This document shows, piece after piece, positions 56,959-64,000 of a DNA stretch of 64,000 nucleotides. The DNA comes from Arthrobacter nitrophenolicus (GTDB taxonomy: Bacteria; Actinomycetota; Actinomycetes; Actinomycetales; Micrococcaceae). The stretch spans positions 33,503 to 97,502 of the forward strand of contig NZ_AOFD01000010.1 in assembly GCF_000332815.1 (NCBI RefSeq). The letters run 5' to 3'. The notes beneath the pieces were generated by a model. It made no database searches. It was not told the DNA's origin and saw only the letters and a list, made by a program, of their open reading frames with translations. The translations under genes and the position numbers were made by a program. Each line of letters starts with the position of its first letter. Position 1 is the first letter of the stretch.

Positions 56959-58167
56959 GTGTACCTGGAACACCTCTCCCTGACCGATTTCCGCAGTTAC
57001 GCCCAGGTGGACCTTGCCCTGGAGCCGGGCGTCACCGTCCTGGTGGGATACAACGGCATCGGCAAGACCAACCTGATGGAAGCCATCGGGTACCTCGCCA
57101 CGCTCAGTTCCCACCGGGTCAGTTCCGATGCCCCCCTGCTCCGGTTCGGGACCGACCGGGCGCTGGTCCGTGCACGGCTGGTCCGCGGGGACCAGACCAC
57201 CATCCTGGAGCTTGAGATCAACGCCGGCCGCGCCAACCGCGGGCGGATCAACCGCAGCAATCCCGTCCGGGCCAGGGACCTGCTGGGGATTTGCCAGACA
57301 GTCCTGTTCGCTCCCGAGGACCTTGCCCTGGTGAAGGGCGATCCCGCCAACCGCCGGCGGTTCCTGGACGAACTGCTGGCCAGCCTCATTCCACATCATG
57401 CCGCCACGCGCAGCGACTACGACCGGGTGCTGAAACAGCGCAACGCCCTGCTCAAGTCGGCACGGTCCGGGAAATTCACCTCCGGACACGAGGCAACCCT
57501 GGATGTGTGGGACCAGCACATGGCACGCGCCGGCGCCGAGCTCCTCCACGCACGCCTTGAACTGGTGGAACGCCTCCGGCCGCACCTTGCCCGCGCCTAT
57601 GCGGAACTGACTGACGCATCCAAGCCAGCCGATGCCACCTATCGATCCACACTCCAGAACCAGATGGACGACGACGGCGCCCCCCTGGCAGGTGCGCCGC
57701 GCGGAGTGCCGGGAGACGCCGTCGGGACCGAGGACCTGCGCAGGCTTTCCGTCGAACAGCTCACGGAACGGTATGTCCTCGCCTTCGCTGAGTCACGGAA
57801 GAAGGAACTGGAACGGGGCATTTCGCTGGTGGGACCGCACCGCGATGAACTGGAACTTGTCCTGGGGCAGGCCCCGGCCAAGGGCTATGCGTCGCACGGC
57901 GAAACCTGGTCCATGTGCCTGTCCCTGCGCCTGGCCTCCTACTACGTGATGCTCGACGACGCCCGCACCGGTGGTTCTGCACCGATCCTGATCCTTGACG
58001 ACGTTTTTGCCGAACTGGACGTCCAGCGCAGGCGTAAACTGGCGGCAATAGTCTCCGGCGCGGAACAGGTCCTGGTGACCGCCGCCGTCGACGCCGATAT
58101 CCCGGAAGAGCTGTCCGGCCGGCGGGTGAAAGTCATCCCGGGAGGTATTGATGAGCAGGGACGGTGA
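56959..58167 (+). CDS. recF: DNA replication and repair protein RecF
   Basis: The protein has 402 residues from GTG 56959: MYLEHLSLTDFRSYAQVDL, Walker A GYNGIGKTNLMEAIGY, signature-region SHGETWSMCLSLRLASYY and Walker B PILILDDVFAELD. RecF with RecO and RecR loads RecA at gaps. The C-terminus overlaps the dciA start by 17 bp, so the two are coupled. Confidence 0.96.
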   Translation: MYLEHLSLTDFRSYAQVDLALEPGVTVLVGYNGIGKTNLMEAIGYLATLSSHRVSSDAPLLRFGTDRALVRARLVRGDQTTILELEINAGRANRGRINRSNPVRARDLLGICQTVLFAPEDLALVKGDPANRRRFLDELLASLIPHHAATRSDYDRVLKQRNALLKSARSGKFTSGHEATLDVWDQHMARAGAELLHARLELVERLRPHLARAYAELTDASKPADATYRSTLQNQMDDDGAPLAGAPRGVPGDAVGTEDLRRLSVEQLTERYVLAFAESRKKELERGISLVGPHRDELELVLGQAPAKGYASHGETWSMCLSLRLASYYVMLDDARTGGSAPILILDDVFAELDVQRRRKLAAIVSGAEQVLVTAAVDADIPEELSGRRVKVIPGGIDEQGR

Positions 58168-58711
58168 CCACGGCGGCGGGCTGCAGCCCGGCCGCGATCC
58201 CGACAGCATCGATGCGCCGCAGGCAGCGCTGAACAGGATGCGCGAGGCCGCGGCTGCCCGGGGCGAAGTCCGCCGGAAGGCCGTTCGGCCGGGTTCTTCC
58301 AAAGCCAGGGGCGGAATCCGGGATACCCGCGGTTTCAGCCAGTTCCATTCCACCGGCCGCGATCCCCTGGGCCTTGGCAAGGTGGTGGGACGCCTCGTGG
58401 CTGAACGCGGCTGGACGTCGCCGGTGGCCGTGGGTTCCGTCATGGCGGAATGGCCTGCCCTCGTGGGCCCGGAGATTTCCGCGCACTGCACCCCTGAGAG
58501 CTTCACGGACACTACCCTGCACGTCAGGTGTGATTCCACGGCATGGGCCACCCAGCTCCGGCTGCTCAGCACCAGCCTGCTGGAGAAATTCCGCGTGGAA
58601 CTCGGCGACGGGGTGGTCACCAGCATCCAGGTCCTGGGCCCCTCCGCGCCCAGCTGGCGCAAGGGCGGACGGACCGTCAATGGCCGCGGACCACGGGACA
58701 CCTACGGATAG
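58151..58711 (+). CDS. dciA: DciA-type DnaB helicase loader (DUF721)
   Basis: The protein has 186 residues: a basic, disordered N-terminus (about 1-70) and the DUF721 domain (about 75-165) with LGKVVGRLVAERGWTSPVAVGSVMAEWPALVG and LRLLSTSLLEKFRVELG. DciA is the ancestral loader of DnaB where DnaC/DnaI is absent, as shown for M. tuberculosis. GGAGGT lies 5 nt before ATG 58151 within the recF end. It is the only candidate DnaB loader in this window. Confidence 0.88.
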   Translation: MSRDGDHGGGLQPGRDPDSIDAPQAALNRMREAAAARGEVRRKAVRPGSSKARGGIRDTRGFSQFHSTGRDPLGLGKVVGRLVAERGWTSPVAVGSVMAEWPALVGPEISAHCTPESFTDTTLHVRCDSTAWATQLRLLSTSLLEKFRVELGDGVVTSIQVLGPSAPSWRKGGRTVNGRGPRDTYG

Positions 58712-61154
<2,443 letters not shown>

Positions 61155-61208
61155 GGCACGGCCCAAGATATTCGGACTTAGACATATACCTGAAACGGAA
61201 ATAAATAA

Positions 61209-63884
61209 ATGAGCGACGAAACACCCGAGAACCCGGCTCCCGACGCCGGAAACCCGGACACCGTTCTTGAGGGCGACGTGCTGGTTGACCGCGTGGAGCA
61301 GGTTGACCTGCAGACGGAAATGCAGCGGTCCTACCTGGACTACGCCATGGCCGTCATCGTGGGCCGTGCCCTTCCCGACGTCCGTGACGGGCTCAAGCCC
61401 GTCCACCGCCGCGTGCTCTACGCAATGTTCGACGGCGGCTACCGCCCCGACCGTTCCTTCAACAAATGCGCCCGTGTGGTGGGCGAGGTCATGGGCCAGT
61501 ACCACCCCCACGGCGACACCGCCATCTACGACGCCCTGGTCCGCCTGATCCAGGACTGGACCATGCGCTACCCGCTGGCGCTGGGCCAGGGAAACTTCGG
61601 TTCCCCGGGGAACGACGGCGCGGCCGCCCCGCGTTACACCGAAACCAAGATGGCCCCGCTGGCCATGGAGATGGTCCGGGACATTGACGAGGAAACCGTC
61701 GACTTCCAGGACAACTACGACGGCAAGAACCAGGAACCCACCATCCTGCCGGCGCGGTTCCCCAACCTGCTGGTTAACGGCTCGTCCGGCATCGCCGTCG
61801 GCATGGCCACCAACATTCCGCCGCACAACCTCCGGGAAGTGGCCGACGGCGTGCAGTGGTACCTGTCCAACCCCGGCGCCAGCCGCGAGGACCTGCTGGA
61901 GCAGCTCCTGCTGCGCGTCAAGGGCCCCGATTTCCCCACCGGCGCCACCATCCTGGGCCACAAGGGCATCGAGGACGCCTACCGGACGGGCCGCGGCTCC
62001 ATCACCATGCGTGCCGTGGTGAACGTCGAGGAACTGCAGGGCCGCACCTGCCTGGTGGTCACCGAACTGCCTTACCAGGCGAACCCGGACAACCTGGCCA
62101 TCAAGATCGCCGAACTGGTCAAGGACGGCAAGATCCAGGGCATCGCCGACCTCCGGGACGAGACGTCCGGCCGCACCGGCCAGCGCCTGGTGATCGTCCT
62201 CAAGCGGGATGCCGTGCCCAAGGTTGTGCTGAACAACCTCTACAAGCACACCGAACTGCAGAGCAACTTCTCCGCCAACATGCTTGCCATCGTTGACGGT
62301 GTACCGCGCACCCTGAGCCTGGACGCCTTCATCCGGCACTGGGTCACGCACCAGCTGGATGTCATCGCACGCCGGACCCGCTACCGGCTCCGGAAGGCGG
62401 AGGAGGAAGCACACATCCTCCGCGCCCTGCTCAAGGCACTGGACATGCTCGATGAGGTCATCGCCCTCATCCGTGCCTCCAGCACCACCGAGGCGGCACG
62501 CGACGGCCTGATGGAACTGCTGGACATCGACGAGCTCCAGGCCCGGGCCATCCTGGACATGCAGCTGCGCCGCCTCGCCGCCCTGGAACGCCAGAAAATC
62601 CAGGACCGGCACGCGGAACTCGAAGCACTCATCGCCGAATACAACGAGATCCTGGGCTCCGAGCAGCGCCAGCGGGAAATCATCAGCACAGAACTCGGCG
62701 AGATCGTGGACAAGCACGGCGACGACCGGCGCACCAAGATCCTCATGGGCTACGACGGCGACATGTCCATGGAGGACCTCATCCCCGAAGAGGAGATGGT
62801 GGTCACCATCACCCGCGGCGGCTACGTCAAGCGCACCCGCAGCGACAACTACCGGTCCCAGCAGCGCGGCGGCAAGGGCATCAAGGGTGCCCAGCTCCGC
62901 GGCGACGACGTGGTGGAGCACTTCTTCGTCACCACCACGCACCACTGGCTCCTGTTCTTCACAAACCTGGGCCGGGTGTACCGTGCCAAGGCCTACGAGC
63001 TGATGGAAGCCGGACGCGACGCCAAGGGCCAGCACGTGGCCAACCTGATGGCCTTCCAGCCCGATGAACACATCGCCCAGGTGCTTGACCTCAAGGACTA
63101 CCAGCAGGCCCCCTACCTGGTCCTCGCCACCAAGCGCGGCCTGGTGAAGAAGACCCGGCTGGAAGACTACGACACCAACCGGTCCGCCGGCGTCATCGCC
63201 ATCAACCTGCGCGACGGCGACGAACTGGTGTCCGCGCAGCTGGTGTCCGAGACGGACGACCTGCTGCTGGTTTCCCGCAAGGCCAGTCCATCCGCTTCAC
63301 CGCCACCGAGGATGCGCTCCGGCCTATGGGCAGGGCCACCTCCGGCGTCACCGGCATGAAGTTCCGTGAAGACGACGAGCTGCTGGCCGCCAACGTGGTC
63401 ACCGACGGTTCCTACGTGTTCATCGTGACCGAGGGCGCTACGCCAAGCGGACCGCGGTGGAGGAATACCGCCTGCAGGGCCGCGGCGGCCTGGGCATCAA
63501 GGTGGCCAAGCTGGCGGAGGAACGCGGCGACCTGGTAGGAGCACTCATCGTCCAGGAGGAAGATGAGGTGCTGGTGGTCATGGAGGGCGGCAAGGTTGTC
63601 CGGTCCTCGGTGGCCGGCGTCCCCGCCAAGGGGCGCGACACCATGGGCGTCATCTTCGCCAAGCCGGACAAGAACGACCGGATCATCGAAGTGGCACGCA
63701 ACAGTGAACGGGGCCTTGAGGCGAGGAATCGCCGGAGGATGACGTAACGTTGGCTGAAGATGGCGGGGCCCCTGGGGAGTCCGCCGGGCCAGGAATGGCA
63801 GACGAATCACCGGCCGTTGAGTCAGAGGACGCCTCGGGCGACGCTGAGCCGAACGAAGACACCACGGAGGTAACGAGTGAGTAA
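61209..63884 (+). CDS. gyrA: DNA gyrase subunit A, frame broken three times (near 63282, 63436 and 63721)
   Basis: The catalytic Tyr143 lies in [10 protein letters not shown]; the QRDR has [10 protein letters not shown]. The coiled-coil and the GyrA-box [10 protein letters not shown] precede three breaks in the C-terminal beta-pinwheel. Restored bases give [34 protein letters not shown] and [15 protein letters not shown], and the frame runs to TAA 63882-63884 with an acidic tail ending EVTSE, 892 residues in total. Without the last fix the chain would stop at TAA 63745-63747. GyrA cuts and rejoins DNA. Each gap is a G shortage within a G pair or run. Confidence 0.95.
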
Positions 63885-64000
63885 TCCCGACTCATTTCCC
63901 AAGCCGAGCAGCACTGTTCCCGACGGAAACCGGCCCTCAGCCGCTCCCCGCGTGAACGCCCCGGTTCGTCCGCAGCAGCGGCCGGCAGCGCCTGCCGCCG
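63877..64000 (+). CDS. DUF3566 domain-containing membrane protein, 3' partial
   Basis: GTG 63877, with GGAGG 6 nt upstream, overlaps the gyrA end by 8 bp and gives [18 protein letters not shown]..., a Pro/Ala-rich N-terminus of 41 residues before the window ends. The gene after gyrA in actinobacteria is typically DUF3566, whose members have such a disordered start before two membrane helices. The DUF3566 domain itself is outside the window. Confidence 0.72.
   Translation, partial: MSNPDSFPKPSSTVPDGNRPSAAPRVNAPVRPQQRPAAPAA

Overview
The window is high-GC DNA from the chromosomal origin region of an actinobacterium, most likely Arthrobacter, Pseudarthrobacter or a close Micrococcaceae relative. 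This rests on the gene order rpmH-dnaA-dnaN-gnd-recF-dciA-gyrB-gyrA-DUF3566, the rsmG-parA-parB and trxB-trxA-murJ blocks on the other side of dnaA, frequent GTG/TTG starts, and the style of the accessory genes. No genus can be proven from sequence reading alone.

Layout. 1-5.5 kb: a secreted multidomain pectin enzyme (CE12 esterase plus PL11 rhamnogalacturonan lyase; its 5' end lies outside the window) and a double-hotdog thioesterase. 5.5-12.7 kb: dnaB, a DnaA-box-rich spacer, small membrane proteins, an FMN reductase, PhzF, DUF1801, and the rpsF-ssb-rpsR-rplI operon. 13-28 kb: amino-acid permease, orphan LAL-type LuxR regulator, M18 aminopeptidase, an ABC exporter with its own two-component system, a PAP2-diacylglycerol kinase fusion, a DeoR-MFS pair and an ABC-F ATPase. 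28-34 kb: lipoprotein penicillin-binding protein, FAD oxidoreductase, GT87-like membrane protein, and a gene-poor stretch with two well-spaced Shine-Dalgarno micro-ORFs. 34-42.5 kb: phosphatase, CCA-adding enzyme, NUDIX hydrolase, murJ, a MurJ-partner-like membrane protein, trxB and trxA. 42.6-46.7 kb: about 4.1 kb without credible genes, lower in GC, carrying eight parS sites and a DnaA-box cluster. 46.7-52.4 kb: parB-parA-rsmG-khpB-yidC-yidD-rnpA-rpmH on the minus strand. 52.4-64 kb: dnaA, oriC, dnaN, gnd, recF, dciA, gyrB, gyrA and the start of a DUF3566 gene on the plus strand.

The core genes form one system. DnaA opens oriC, DciA and DnaB load the helicase, DnaN and SSB support the fork, gyrase manages supercoiling, and ParA/ParB with the parS array partition the new origins. 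YidC, YidD, RnpA and KhpB are the usual membrane-insertion and RNA-processing neighbours. MurJ and the PBP belong to wall synthesis.

Two points dominate the interpretation. First, 12 genes are broken by 16 single-base indels (15 losses, 1 gain), mostly where a G or C run could be one base too short. Because gyrA, gyrB, murJ, trxB and parB are among them, these are almost certainly consensus errors rather than pseudogenes; such genes are listed as CDS with the break stated. Second, the gene-free parS array between trxA and parB is the most unusual biological feature.
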